Shown: positions 1-8,556 of the stretch, piece after piece
Position numbering within the stretch: position 1 is the first letter of the stretch
Layout: each line of letters starts with the position of its first letter
NCBI GenBank assembly: GCA_029975275.1
Contig: JARKPN010000012.1
Coordinates: forward strand, 1 to 38,434
From: Geobacteraceae bacterium
Lineage (GTDB): Bacteria > Desulfobacterota > Desulfuromonadia > Geobacterales > Geobacteraceae
DNA length: 38,434 bases
Reading direction: 5' to 3'
Position numbers and translations under genes: made by a program
Notes under the pieces: model-generated
What the model saw: the letters and a program-made list of their open reading frames with translations, nothing else
What the model was told of the DNA's origin: nothing
Databases searched by the model: none

Positions 1-1452
1 TGAGCCTGACCCGCGGATGCCGAAGCCGGTGGGACTCGTGTTGGTGAGGCTGCCCCCGGTTATGGTCGGCGAGGACGATGAGAGCGAGATGCCGTAACTG
101 CCGTTATTGCTGATCGTGACGTTGTCCAGTGTGGGATTGGAATTGCTGAGATTTACATAGTCTGCGAGTGCACTGATAGTGCAGTTGCGGAATACGGGAG
201 AGGCAGATGACAACGTGAGGCCGGACGCATAGCTGATATCCACGTTCTCTACAACGGCAGTCTCATCCACTGTGCCGTCATAGAAGGTGATGCCGCTCCA
301 GGTGCCGGTGGAGGAATTACGTGTGAATGTTATCCGCTCGGAAGCGGTCCCCCTGGCTATCAGGCTGCCAAGGCTTGCACCATTGCCTATGCGAAGCCCT
401 GAACTGGAGGCGAATTTGACCACGGTGCCGGGTTCGATGGTAAGGGTGGCAGGGGTTGCCGTGTCTTTATGAACCGAGACGTTCCCCGATACGATGATGT
501 AAGGTGCTATGAGCTTCTTCCAGAGGGTGTCCTGATTTATCTGCTCTCCGGTAACCTCAATGCTTCCGGCTGAGGTAAGGCCGTTAAAGGTGTTGTTGTT
601 CAGTATCTGTGCAATGATGTTCGCTCCGGCGCGGAGAGGTGAGTTGTCGGTATTGGTGAAGCTATTGCCGGTGATGGTGGGGGTGATGCCGGTTGACCCG
701 AGGTAGAGCCCGTTGGCGATGGTGGAGTTGCTGACCGACAGCGCCGACGTGGTGCTGCTCAGGTACAGGCCGTACTTGCCGGCGGTGTTGGTTATGTTGA
801 TGGTGGAGTCGGATATGACCGGAGACCCGGACCCGTAAATGCCGTATCCGGCTGCATGGGTGTTGGTAATGGTGCAGCCGGTTATGGTGGGATTCGAGGA
901 GCTCAGGTAAATGCCATAGGTTCCGCTGTTGGTTATGGCGACGGTGTACAGGATTGGGGTGGCGGAGTTCAGATAAATACCGTAATCAGTGCAATCCGAG
1001 ATCGTGACGTTTCGGATCAGCGGAGATGACGAATAAACCTTAAGCCTTCCGGAAAAGCGAATATCGGCATGTTCAATTGCGGAAGTCTCGTCCAGGGTGG
1101 CATCTTGGAAATTAATCCCACCCCACGTGCCGGACGCGCTGTTCCGGGTGAAGATTATCCGCTCGCTTGCCGTGCCCCGGGCTACCAGGCTTCCCAGGTT
1201 TGAGCCGCTGCCTACCTGAAGCCCGGCATTTGATGCGAATTTAACCGTAACCCCGGGCTCAATGGTCAAGGTCGCCGGCGTCGCAGCTGTACCGTACACG
1301 TAGACTGTGCTCGTAACCACATAGGGGCTGCCGGCGAGGGTCCAGGTGGTGTCCGTGGTTATTGCCCCGCTTACGCTGGTGTCGGCGTAAGCGGGCAAAG
1401 AACAGACGAACAGCAGTGAAAGGATAAGGAAAATCTTAAGCTTACCCATCAT
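1..1452 (-). CDS. secreted right-handed parallel beta-helix repeat protein, N-terminal part
   Basis: The frame is open from the ATG pair at 1452/1449 to the window edge, so the C-terminus is missing. The start is preceded by AGGGAGGG on the minus strand. A Sec signal peptide is clear: MMGKLKIF, a leucine-rich core, then LPAYA for cleavage. The mature protein is rich in Ser, Thr, Asn, Gly and Ile. It shows repeated short strands such as YGIYLSSSNPTITGCTI and NSGTYGIYLNSATPIL, the pattern of pectate-lyase-like right-handed beta-helix proteins (Beta_helix / PbH1 repeats). A block of about 80 residues beginning ATPATLTIEPG recurs about 275 residues later, so the protein is internally duplicated. 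Such proteins are secreted or cell-surface; some bind or cleave polysaccharide, but no catalytic residues can be named here. Its size beyond the window is unknown. The fold is fairly certain, the function unknown. Confidence 0.85.
   Translation of the reverse strand, partial: MMGKLKIFLILSLLFVCSLPAYADTSVSGAITTDTTWTLAGSPYVVTSTVYVYGTAATPATLTIEPGVTVKFASNAGLQVGSGSNLGSLVARGTASERIIFTRNSASGTWGGINFQDATLDETSAIEHADIRFSGRLKVYSSSPLIRNVTISDCTDYGIYLNSATPILYTVAITNSGTYGIYLSSSNPTITGCTITNTHAAGYGIYGSGSPVISDSTINITNTAGKYGLYLSSTTSALSVSNSTIANGLYLGSTGITPTITGNSFTNTDNSPLRAGANIIAQILNNNTFNGLTSAGSIEVTGEQINQDTLWKKLIAPYIIVSGNVSVHKDTATPATLTIEPGTVVKFASSSGLRIGNGASLGSLIARGTASERITFTRNSSTGTWSGITFYDGTVDETAVVENVDISYASGLTLSSASPVFRNCTISALADYVNLSNSNPTLDNVTISNNGSYGISLSSSSPTITGGSLTNTSPTGFGIRGSGS
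235..478 (-). repeat. internal domain repeat, copy 2 of the beta-helix protein
   Basis: This segment encodes a domain that matches 1060-1303 at an offset of 825 bases (275 codons). The two copies share blocks such as ATPATLTIEPG, VKFAS, GSL(V/I)ARGTASERI and FTRNS. The resemblance is also visible in the DNA: the 10-mer tatccgctcg occurs at 331 and again at 1156. Confidence 0.75.
1060..1303 (-). repeat. internal domain repeat, copy 1 of the beta-helix protein
   Basis: This is the N-terminal copy of the duplicated domain described at 235-478. It follows the signal peptide after about 50 residues and opens each roughly 275-residue unit of the beta-helix protein. Confidence 0.75.
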
Positions 1453-1519
1453 CCCTCCCTGGGAAAAGCCATTATTGGCTGCCATAAAGGCATTACACTA
1501 AAATTAAAAACGACATGTT

Positions 1520-1548
1520 TGTATAATTAATAAATTTATTTTTGTAAA
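1520..1548 (-). promoter_or_regulatory. candidate sigma-70 promoter of the beta-helix gene
   Basis: On the minus strand TTTACA (1548-1543) and TATACA (1525-1520) are separated by exactly 17 bases, in a very AT-rich stretch about 70 bases upstream of the gene start. The match is -35 5/6 and -10 4/6. AT-rich DNA yields such matches by chance, so this is only a candidate. Confidence 0.4.
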
Positions 1549-1604
1549 TAATTATTTTGCAGTAATTTTGTACTCCTTCATAATCATTACCTGTCCGGCC
1601 ACAA

Positions 1605-1648
1605 AAAAGCCTGCGCCCGGCGTCGTGCGACGCCGGGCGCAGGCTTTT
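1605..1648. terminator. strong bidirectional intrinsic terminator
   Basis: A perfect 20-base-pair inverted repeat with the loop GTGC. The arms begin AAAAGCCTGCGC and end GCGCAGGCTTTT, so a GC-rich stem is flanked by A and T tracts on both sides and can end transcription in either direction. It lies about 85 bases past the stop of the radical SAM gene and upstream of the beta-helix gene, so its likely job is to stop read-through from the former into the latter. Confidence 0.9.
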
Positions 1649-1733
1649 CATTATAAGTTTTTATTATTTATTTGCTGCAAATTACAATTTTACTTTAGGC
1701 AGACAGGGTGACAGGGCGTATCTATCGCCCCCC

Positions 1734-3251
1734 CTACTCGGCACAGGCGCCGTTCTCAAACATGGCGCCTTCGGTCACCTTCTCCGCGACCTTGCGGAAA
1801 TGGTAGCCGTAGATGGCGAGGGTGACAGCCAGGGGAAACAGGCTCGGCCTCCTCAGCAGGGACCAGGAGACCAGCTTCCAGAACTGGAACCGCTCCTTGC
1901 CGAAGATGCCGAGCCGCAGGAACGAGGCGGCCAGCGCGCGGAGGTGCATGGGCTTCAGGCGGAAGCCCCTCCGCCTCAGGGGGCGGTATTCCCTGAGAAA
2001 CAGCAGCAGGCGGCGGTAGTACTGCTTGGGGGAGTAGATGTTAGTGAGGAGCGTGCGGTAGCCGTTGACCAGCGATTGCGGGTTCATCCTGGGTATGAAG
2101 TTGAGGGAGAGCGCGGTATTGTTGCCGGTGGTCTCGCGGAGCAGCCTCCCCTCGCTGACCAGCCTGCCGTAGAGCCTTGTGCCCCGCAGGGCGGTCAGCA
2201 GGCCGACCATGGCGGTGACGATGCCGCTCTCCTGGATGAAGCGGAGCTGTTTATCGAAGATGGAGACCGGATCGCTGTCAAAACCGACGATGAATCCCCC
2301 CTGCACCTGCAGGCCGGCATGCTGGATCCGACGGACCGAGGCCAGCAGGTCGCGGTCCCGGTTCTGGACCTTGCCGGTCTCCTCCAGCCCGTCGTCGTGG
2401 GGGGTCTCGATCCCCACGAACACATCGTCGAACCCGGCCCGCACCATCAGCTCCATGAGCTCCGGGTCGTCCGCCAGGTCCAGGGACGCCTCGGTGAACA
2501 GGGAGAAGGGATGGCCTCTCCTCTCCATCCAGTCGATGACCGCCGGCAGCACCTCCCTCTTCAGCTTGGCCCGCTCGCCGATGAAGTTGTCGTCCACGAT
2601 GAACACGCCCCCCCGCCATCCCCGCAGGTAGAGGCTCTCCAGCTCCGCCAGCAGCCGTCCGGTCCCCTTGGTGCGGGGCTTTCTGCCGAACAGGGCGGTG
2701 ATGTCGCAGAACTCGCAGTCGAAGGGGCAACCCCGCGAGTACTGGATATTCATGGAGGCGTAGTGCTTCAGGTTGACCAGATCCCACATGGGGATGGGGG
2801 TCCCTGTCAGATCGGCCCAGCGGTCGCTGGTGTAAAGGTGACGGGCGGTGCCGTTTCTCAGGTCTTCGAGAAAGGGGGGAAGGGTCAGCTCGGCTTCGTT
2901 TAGGATCAGGTGGTCCACGTGGGGAAAGTCGACGTGGCAGGCGGTGAACAGGGGACCGCCCGCCACGGTCCTGACCCCGAGGCGGCGGCAGCGGGAAAGG
3001 ACCTGCTCGACGGAATCCCTCTGGACCGCCATGGCGCTGATGAACACATAGTCGGCCCAGAGGAGGTCCCTGTCAGAAAGGGGCCCCACGTTCATGTCGA
3101 CCAGCCTCTTGTCCCACTCGGCGGGGAGCATGGCGGCAACGGTCAACAGGCCCAGGGGGGGATAGCATGCCTTCCTGGAGATGAACTTCAGGGCGTGGCG
3201 GAAGCTCCAGAAGGTATCGGGATAGCGTGGGTACACGAGAAGGATCTTCAT
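1734..3251 (-). CDS. B12-binding domain radical SAM protein (DUF4070 type)
   Basis: A 505-residue protein with an N-terminal cobalamin-binding-like Rossmann region (about 1-140: MKILLVYPRYPDTFWSF, PPLGLLTVAAMLP, ending NEAE) followed by a radical SAM barrel. The 4Fe-4S motif CxxxCxxC is visible as C175, C179 and C182 in RGCPFDCEFC. The layout is that of class B, cobalamin-dependent radical SAM enzymes with a C-terminal DUF4070 region, which includes the hopanoid C-2 methylase HpnP among better-known relatives. These enzymes usually methylate unactivated carbon. The substrate cannot be read from the sequence, so HpnP is not assigned. The start is well placed, with AAGGAG six bases upstream of the ATG. 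The gene stands alone and is followed by the hairpin terminator at 1605-1648. Confidence 0.85.
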   Translation of the reverse strand: MKILLVYPRYPDTFWSFRHALKFISRKACYPPLGLLTVAAMLPAEWDKRLVDMNVGPLSDRDLLWADYVFISAMAVQRDSVEQVLSRCRRLGVRTVAGGPLFTACHVDFPHVDHLILNEAELTLPPFLEDLRNGTARHLYTSDRWADLTGTPIPMWDLVNLKHYASMNIQYSRGCPFDCEFCDITALFGRKPRTKGTGRLLAELESLYLRGWRGGVFIVDDNFIGERAKLKREVLPAVIDWMERRGHPFSLFTEASLDLADDPELMELMVRAGFDDVFVGIETPHDDGLEETGKVQNRDRDLLASVRRIQHAGLQVQGGFIVGFDSDPVSIFDKQLRFIQESGIVTAMVGLLTALRGTRLYGRLVSEGRLLRETTGNNTALSLNFIPRMNPQSLVNGYRTLLTNIYSPKQYYRRLLLFLREYRPLRRRGFRLKPMHLRALAASFLRLGIFGKERFQFWKLVSWSLLRRPSLFPLAVTLAIYGYHFRKVAEKVTEGAMFENGACAE

Positions 3252-3341
3252 GACGTCGCTCCTTACCCCTGCAAGTCTACACCCCTTTCCGCCGCTGGTT
3301 GGTAAAACTACTGTAAAACCGGGGAAACAACCGGTCGAAGA

Positions 3342-3449
3342 TTACTCGGACTTTTCGAAATTACCCTTCTCCTGACACTGGGGACACTTCTGGGGCTTGC
3401 ACCTCCCCTCCTTGGTGAACCCGCAGGTCTTGCATTTCCATACCGCCAT
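3342..3449 (-). CDS. rubredoxin-like zinc-ribbon mini-protein, 35 aa
   Basis: A very short gene that has a clear ribosome binding site (AAAGGAG, eight bases before the ATG). The translation begins MAVWKCKTCGFTKEG, continues RCKPQKCPQC and ends at GNFEKSE. Two CxxC knuckles (CKTC and CPQC) could bind one Fe or Zn, as in rubredoxin-like ribbons; the central RCKP..CP segment resembles small rubredoxin-like proteins recalled from Geobacter and related anaerobes. The role is unknown; electron transfer or metal binding is an inference. It lies about 90 bases upstream of the radical SAM gene on the same strand and may be co-transcribed with it. Confidence 0.75.
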   Translation of the reverse strand: MAVWKCKTCGFTKEGRCKPQKCPQCQEKGNFEKSE

Positions 3450-3571
3450 GATTGTTCTCCTTTCAAATGGAATCGTATCGAGTCAGTCAAACCGAAATCA
3501 GAGGTTATAGGATACTCGAAACCGCCTGCCTTGCAACATCCAAAATTTCCTGATTGGATCCAATCTTCCGC

Positions 3572-3684
3572 TATCCCCCTCACCCGGCGCTGCGCGCCAC
3601 CCTCTCCCTTATGGAGAGGATATCCCATACACCCCTTCTCCATGAGAGAGAAGGGGCCCTGAAAGGGCGGATGAGGGGGAAATA
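3572..3684. repeat. REP-like palindromic intergenic element
   Basis: The outer arms are TATCCCCCTCA (3572-3582) and TGAGGGGGA (3672-3680), with CCGGCGCTGCGCGCC and CTCTCCCTTATGGAGAG in between. The shape matches the short dispersed palindromic elements (CCCTCACCC...GGGTGAGGG type) common between genes in many proteobacteria. It sits between hypE and the mini-protein gene. Short open frames that cross it are not genes. Dispersed copies elsewhere in the genome are expected but cannot be seen here. Confidence 0.65.
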
Positions 3685-3716
3685 CCCGTTGCAGGCAATT
3701 ACGCTTTTTCCGCCTC

Positions 3717-4727
3717 TCAGCAGATCCGCGGCAACTGTTCGCCGGCCAGCATCTCCACCGCCCGCATGCCTCCCACCAGGGTCTCCATCCTGACCCGGCC
3801 GCCCCCGGCGGCCGTCACCTCGCCGATGACGGCCGCATCCCTGCCCAGGGGATGGAGCCGCATGCGCGCCAGGGTCTGCTCGGCCTCCTCCGGCGCCACG
3901 ACGGCCAGGAGCTTCCCCTCGTTGGCCACATAGAGGGGGTCGAGCCCCAGCACCGCGCACACCCCGCGCACCGCGCCCTTGAGGGGGAGCGCAGCCTCGT
4001 CCAGGGTGATGGTCACGTCCGACTGGAGCGCGATCTCCTTGAGGGTGGTGGCCACCCCGCCCCGGGTCGGGTCACGCAGCACGTGCAGCGCCTCGCCAGC
4101 CACCAAGAGCTCTTCCACCAGCCCGTTGAGGGGGGCGCTGTCGCTCCGGATGTCGGTCTCCAGCTCCAGCCCCTCCCGCTTGGCCATGACGGCTATGCCG
4201 TGGTCGCCGATGCTGCCGTTGATCAGGATCTTGTCGCCGACCCGTGCGTTGCTCCCGCCGATCTCCAGCCCGTGCCGGAACACCCCGATGCCCGAGGTGT
4301 TGATGAAGATCCGGTCCGCCTTGCCCCGCGGCACCACCTTGGTATCGCCGGCTGCGATGGCCACTCCGGCCCGGTCCGCTGCCTCCCGCATGGAGCGGAG
4401 GATCTCGGCCAGCTCGGCCCTGCTGAACCCCTCCTCCAGGATGAGCCCCACGCTGACGGCGAGCGGGACCGCCCCCACCATGGCCAGGTCGTTGACCGTC
4501 CCGTTAATCGCCAGGTCGCCGATATTGCCGCCCGGGAAAAAAATAGGGTCCACCACGTACGAGTCGGTGGTGAAGGCCAGCCGCCGGCCGTCGTGCACCA
4601 GCACCGCCGCGTCGTTTTGCCCCGCGACCGGGATCCCGGAAAGGGTCGGTATGATCAGCTCTTCCAGTAACTGGTGGGAAAGCCTCCCACCGCTCCCGTG
4701 GCCGAGAAGTATCAGGTCCTTGTCCAA
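3717..4727 (-). CDS. hypE: hydrogenase maturation protein HypE
   Basis: HypE dehydrates the thiocarboxamide on its own C-terminal cysteine to a thiocyanate, using ATP, and passes cyanide to iron on HypC-HypD for the NiFe(CN)2CO cofactor. The 336-residue length is normal. The N-terminus (LLGHGSGGRLSHQLL) and the PurM-like ATP-binding region (DSYVVDPIFFPGGNIGDLAINGTVNDLAM) are typical. The essential C-terminus PRIC places the carrier cysteine at residue 336. It is the last gene of the hypABFCDE operon, separated from hypD by about 220 non-coding bases, the only sizeable gap inside the operon. No T-run terminator is visible after it; the REP-like element follows. Confidence 0.96.
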   Translation of the reverse strand: MDKDLILLGHGSGGRLSHQLLEELIIPTLSGIPVAGQNDAAVLVHDGRRLAFTTDSYVVDPIFFPGGNIGDLAINGTVNDLAMVGAVPLAVSVGLILEEGFSRAELAEILRSMREAADRAGVAIAAGDTKVVPRGKADRIFINTSGIGVFRHGLEIGGSNARVGDKILINGSIGDHGIAVMAKREGLELETDIRSDSAPLNGLVEELLVAGEALHVLRDPTRGGVATTLKEIALQSDVTITLDEAALPLKGAVRGVCAVLGLDPLYVANEGKLLAVVAPEEAEQTLARMRLHPLGRDAAVIGEVTAAGGGRVRMETLVGGMRAVEMLAGEQLPRIC

Positions 4728-4951
4728 TGGTTGCTCCTGTAGAAATCAGGTATATAGGCTGAGATCACCTGGATCCGTGACATCTGAACGCCGAGGCGAG
4801 CAGAATGCCGGGGTTTCAACGTCGCCAACATCGTCTCGCGTCTGTCACGCCGGATGAACTTCGTCGGGCTGCCTCAACCCGCGGGAATGCAGAAAACCGA
4901 GGCGCTCCGCGCAGACGAAGGCGTGAAGGCGTCGCTGATCCGGGTGATTTG

Positions 4952-6049
4952 TTACTGTCCGTACTTGTACGCCGCGGCGCAGCTCCCCTCCGACGAGACC
5001 ATGCAGGCGCCCACCGGGTCTTCGGGGGTGCAGGCCGTGCCGAACAGCGGGCACTCCGTGGGAGCGATCTTCCCCTTCAGCACCTCGCCGCACTGGCACC
5101 CCTCGGGCTCGCGTGACTCCTCCACCTCCACCGGGAGCGCCTTTTCCACGTTGAAACAGGCAAACTCCCCCGAGATCTCCAGACCGCTCCCCGGGATGAC
5201 GCCCACACCGCGCCAGACCGCGTCGCACGGGGTGAAGACCCGTTCCACCATCCCCCTGGCCTTGCGGTTCCCCTCGGAAGTGACGAACCGGCTGTACTGG
5301 ATCTCCACCGCGCTCCTCCCCTCCACGATCTGCCTGACCAGCATGGAGACCCCGTGCAGGATGTCGGCCGGCTCGAAGCCGGTGACCACGCACGGCACCC
5401 CGTGGTCCTCGGCCAGGAACCGGTAGGCGTCGGCGCCGATGATGGCGCTCACGTGGGCCGGACAGATGTAGCCGTCGATCCCCAGCTCCGGGTCTGCGGA
5501 CAGCACCTGCATGGGAATGGGGATGGTCTTGTGGTTGGCCAGGACGAAGAAGTTCGCAATCCCCCGGTCGGCGGCGGTCAGGATGGTCCCGGCAATGGTG
5601 GGGGTGGTGGTCTCGAAGCCGACCCCCAGGAAGATCACCCGCTTGCCCGGGTTCCGCTCCGCCAGGGAGAGGGCGTCCAGCGGCGAGTAGACCACCCGCA
5701 CGTCGGCGCCCCTGGCCCGTTCCTGCACCAGGCTGGAGCTGGAGCCGGGGACCCTGACCATATCGCCGAAGGTGGTGATGATGACGTCCGGAAGCCGGGA
5801 GTAGGCCACGGCCTTGTCCACGTAGCCCACCGGCGTGACGCAGACCGGGCAGCCCGGTCCTGAGATGAGGCGTACCCGGGACGGAAGCAGGCTCCTGATG
5901 CCGTACTGGTAGATGGACATGGTGTGGGTGCCGCAGACCTCCATGAAGGTCATGGGCACCGGGCGGTCGGCCGTGAGCCGCGCAATCTCCGCAGCCAGCC
6001 CCTTGACCAGCTCCCTGCTGCGGAATTCATCGAGCACGCCCGCTTTCAT
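4952..6049 (-). CDS. hypD: hydrogenase maturation protein HypD
   Basis: HypD is the 4Fe-4S scaffold protein that, with HypC, holds the Fe(CN)2CO unit during assembly of [NiFe] hydrogenase. With the start at 6049 the protein has 365 residues. The conserved iron-binding residues are visible: C39 in FMEVCGTHT and C67/C70 in GPGCPVC. The C-terminal cluster cysteines occur in CQCGEVL, TECPLFGTAC, GACMVS and GSCAAA. The ATG at 6049 overlaps the hypC stop as ATGA and has GAGGAGCGGGG just upstream. A GTG-type start nine codons earlier is possible but would add a non-conserved leader. The ATGA overlap implies translational coupling of HypC and HypD, which act as a complex. Confidence 0.96.
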   Translation of the reverse strand: MKAGVLDEFRSRELVKGLAAEIARLTADRPVPMTFMEVCGTHTMSIYQYGIRSLLPSRVRLISGPGCPVCVTPVGYVDKAVAYSRLPDVIITTFGDMVRVPGSSSSLVQERARGADVRVVYSPLDALSLAERNPGKRVIFLGVGFETTTPTIAGTILTAADRGIANFFVLANHKTIPIPMQVLSADPELGIDGYICPAHVSAIIGADAYRFLAEDHGVPCVVTGFEPADILHGVSMLVRQIVEGRSAVEIQYSRFVTSEGNRKARGMVERVFTPCDAVWRGVGVIPGSGLEISGEFACFNVEKALPVEVEESREPEGCQCGEVLKGKIAPTECPLFGTACTPEDPVGACMVSSEGSCAAAYKYGQ

Positions 6050-6279
6050 CCCCGCTCCTCGCCCAGAGCCAGGCACTCCCGCATCAGATCAAGGGTTTCC
6101 AGTGCCTCCTCCTCATCCAGCCTGCTGATGGCGAATCCGGCGTGGATCAGGACGTAGTCCCCCACCTTCACCTCCTCGTTGAGCATCATCAGGCTCGCTT
6201 CCCGGCGGACCCCGTCGATCTCGGCTACCATGGTCTCGCCTTCTATTTCAACAACCTGCATCGGTACCGCTAGACACAT
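6046..6279 (-). CDS. hypC: hydrogenase assembly chaperone HypC
   Basis: A 77-residue small chaperone of the HypC/HybG family. It begins MCLAVPMQV, with the invariant Cys2 that binds iron after removal of Met1. It partners HypD in building the iron unit and then delivers it to the hydrogenase large subunit. GGAAGGAGC lies upstream within the end of hypF, and only six bases separate the hypF stop from this ATG. The tail EALETLDLMRECL is typical of the longer family members. Confidence 0.95.
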   Translation of the reverse strand: MCLAVPMQVVEIEGETMVAEIDGVRREASLMMLNEEVKVGDYVLIHAGFAISRLDEEEALETLDLMRECLALGEERG

Positions 6280-6285
6280 CGTTCT

Positions 6286-8556
6286 CTACGCTCCTTCCGT
6301 TCTTCCGGCAATGATTGCCTGTCCCAGGGCCAGGCCCCCGTCGTTGGGGGGGACCAGCCGGTGAATGAAGACTTTGAAATTCATGCCGCTTAGGAGATCG
6401 AACACCCCCTCGCTCAGCAGCCTGTTCTGAAACACCCCGCCCGAAAGCACCACCCGGTCGAGTCCGCTCCCGGCGCGGAGCGTCTCGCACACCCGGCCCA
6501 CGGCGGCGGCTACGGTGTTGTGGAAGGCCCGGGCCATTGCGGCCGGTGGCCTTCCGTCCCGCACCTCCCCGACGAGCCGGCGGAACATGGGCCGGAAATC
6601 GACCTCGATGGTTCCCCCCGCTTCCCCTGACTCGAAGGGATAAACCTCTTTCGTGTCGCCCGACTCCGCCAGGGCCTCCAGCTCGATGGCGGCCTGCCCC
6701 TCGTAGGAGACCCGGCTCCTCAGGCCGATGAGGGCCGCCACGGCGTCGAACAGCCGGCCGCAGCTGGAGGTGAGGGGCGAGTTGATCCGCCGGACCAGCA
6801 TGGCCAGGAACAGCTTCCGCTCTCCCTCGGGGACCTGGGCCATGAACGGCAGCCCCAGATCGAACACCCCTTCCCCATGGGCTGAATGGAGGTGCGACAG
6901 GGCCATTCGGTACGGTTCCCGCACCGCGGCGTCACCGCCGGGGAGCGGCACGGCCATGAAGCGTCCCAGCCGCCGGAAGGAACGGTACCCTCCCAGCAAG
7001 AACTCGCCTCCCCAAACCGTGCCGTCGGTCCCCAGGCCGGTGCCGTCGAAGATGACTCCTATCACCTCTCCCTCCAGGCCGTGCTCGGCCATGCAGGAGG
7101 CCAGATGGGCGTGGTGGTGCTGGACCGCGATCTTCGGCACCCCGTCAATGCCCTGGGCATAGACCGTGGAGAGGTAGTCGGGGTGGAGGTCGTGGGCCAC
7201 CAGCTCCGGCCGGATGTCCATGATCCGCTCCAGGTGGTCTGCCGCCTCCTCCAGGGAACGGAGCACCGCGTCGTTCTTCAGGTCGCCGATATGCTGGCTG
7301 AGGAATGCCCGGTCGTCCCTGGTCAGGCAGACGGTCCCCTTCAGCTCGGCGCCGACCGCAAGCACACTCCGCTGGGGAGCCGGGAGCCGCACGGCGCGCG
7401 GCACGTACCCCCGGGAGCGGCGCAGGAACAGTGGGTTGCCCTGAAAGACCCGGATCACCGAGTCGTCGGTGCGGACATGGATGCCGCGGTTGTGAACCAG
7501 GAAGAAATCTGCTATCTCCGACAGGACCTCCCCGGCCTCGGCGTCCTGGTAGACGATGGGCTCGTCGGAGAGGTTTCCGCTGGTCATGACCAGGGCGGTG
7601 AAGTTGTCCCTCAGCAGCAGGTGGTGGAGCGGGGTGTAGGGGAGCATCACCCCGAAGTAGCCGTTGGCCGGTGCCACCTGCGGGGCGATGGGGTTTCCCT
7701 CCCGCTTGCGCAGCAGCACGATGGGGCGCTCCGGCCCCTCCAGCAGGCGCTGCTCCGTGCGGTCGAACAGGGCGTAGCGCGCCACCTCGTCCAGGGAGGG
7801 GGACATGACCGCGAACGGCTTTTCGTCCCGTTTCTTGCGCCGCCTCAGCTCCCGTACCGCCCCCTGGTTGCAGGCGTCCACCGCCAGGTGGTAGCCGCCG
7901 ATCCCCTTGACCGCAAGGATCTTGCCTTCCCGCAGCAGGCGCATTGAGGTTTCCAGGGGGTCCCCTTCCGGCTCCCGTCCGGCACGGTCCCTGAGAAACA
8001 GGCGTGGCCCGCAGACCGGGCAGGCCACCGGCTGGGCGTGGAAGCGGCGGTCGGCCGGGTCTTCGTACTCGGCCCGGCAGTCGGGGCAGAGCGGGAAGCC
8101 GGACATGGTGGTCAGTGGACGGTCGTAGGGGTAGCCGGTGATGATGGTGTAGCGTGGTCCGCAGTTGGTGCAGTTGATGAAGGGGTAGCGATAGCGGCGG
8201 TCGGCCGGGTCGAACAGCTCACGCAGACAGTCGGGGCAGACGTCGCAGTCCGGGGCGATCTGAACGTTGGTCGCGCCGCCGCCGCTCTCCAGGATCACGA
8301 ACCCCTGCTCCGCCACCGGCGGGATCTCCAGGGACTCCAGCGCAGTAATGACCGCCAGGGGGGGCGCCTCCTCCCGCAACCCGGCGACAAAGGCGTCCAC
8401 CTCCGGCGCCTCGCCCTGGACCTCCAGGAACACACCGGCCGGGGTGTTCCTCACCCACCCCGTGAGCCCGTGGGCGTGGGCAAGCCGGAAGACGAACGGC
8501 CGGAACCCCACCCCCTGCACGATCCCTTCTATGGTAGCCTTGATTCGCTTGATAAT
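6286..8556 (-). CDS. hypF: carbamoyltransferase HypF, inferred AUU start
   Basis: HypF takes carbamoyl phosphate and ATP and transfers the carbamoyl group to the C-terminal cysteine of HypE, the source of the cyanide ligands. All domains are present: an acylphosphatase-like N-terminus (VQGVGFRPFVFRLA), zinc fingers (CDVCPDC, CTNCGP, CPDC, CPVCGP), a YrdC-like domain (GKILAVKGIGGYHLA) and a Kae1-like domain (QHHHAHLASCMAEHG, DGTGLGTDGTVWGGEF). The first conventional start is GTG at 8520, but it cuts off the first strand of the acylphosphatase domain. The frame is open upstream to the hypB stop, 66 bases away, with no ATG, GTG or TTG. ATT at 8556 sits seven bases after GGAG and gives the normal N-terminus IKRIKATIEGIVQGVGF and 756 residues. 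The start choice is an inference; the gene identity is secure. Confidence 0.93.
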   Translation of the reverse strand: MIKRIKATIEGIVQGVGFRPFVFRLAHAHGLTGWVRNTPAGVFLEVQGEAPEVDAFVAGLREEAPPLAVITALESLEIPPVAEQGFVILESGGGATNVQIAPDCDVCPDCLRELFDPADRRYRYPFINCTNCGPRYTIITGYPYDRPLTTMSGFPLCPDCRAEYEDPADRRFHAQPVACPVCGPRLFLRDRAGREPEGDPLETSMRLLREGKILAVKGIGGYHLAVDACNQGAVRELRRRKKRDEKPFAVMSPSLDEVARYALFDRTEQRLLEGPERPIVLLRKREGNPIAPQVAPANGYFGVMLPYTPLHHLLLRDNFTALVMTSGNLSDEPIVYQDAEAGEVLSEIADFFLVHNRGIHVRTDDSVIRVFQGNPLFLRRSRGYVPRAVRLPAPQRSVLAVGAELKGTVCLTRDDRAFLSQHIGDLKNDAVLRSLEEAADHLERIMDIRPELVAHDLHPDYLSTVYAQGIDGVPKIAVQHHHAHLASCMAEHGLEGEVIGVIFDGTGLGTDGTVWGGEFLLGGYRSFRRLGRFMAVPLPGGDAAVREPYRMALSHLHSAHGEGVFDLGLPFMAQVPEGERKLFLAMLVRRINSPLTSSCGRLFDAVAALIGLRSRVSYEGQAAIELEALAESGDTKEVYPFESGEAGGTIEVDFRPMFRRLVGEVRDGRPPAAMARAFHNTVAAAVGRVCETLRAGSGLDRVVLSGGVFQNRLLSEGVFDLLSGMNFKVFIHRLVPPNDGGLALGQAIIAGRTEGA

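Noticed and set aside
235-1303. Repeats in the first 1.5 kb as a CRISPR array
   Set aside because: The repeats are long, diverged and in frame with a secreted beta-helix protein. There are no short identical repeats with unique spacers, and no CRISPR array was seen elsewhere in the window.
1800-2903. 367-codon plus-strand open frame opposite the radical SAM gene
   Set aside because: The minus-strand product has a full CxxxCxxC radical SAM motif and a proper ribosome binding site. The plus-strand frame is Gln/Pro/Gly-rich without recognisable structure.
3308-3643. 111-codon minus-strand frame across the REP-like element
   Set aside because: It crosses the mini-protein gene in another frame and the palindromic element. 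The translation is low in structure and not supported by a ribosome binding site.
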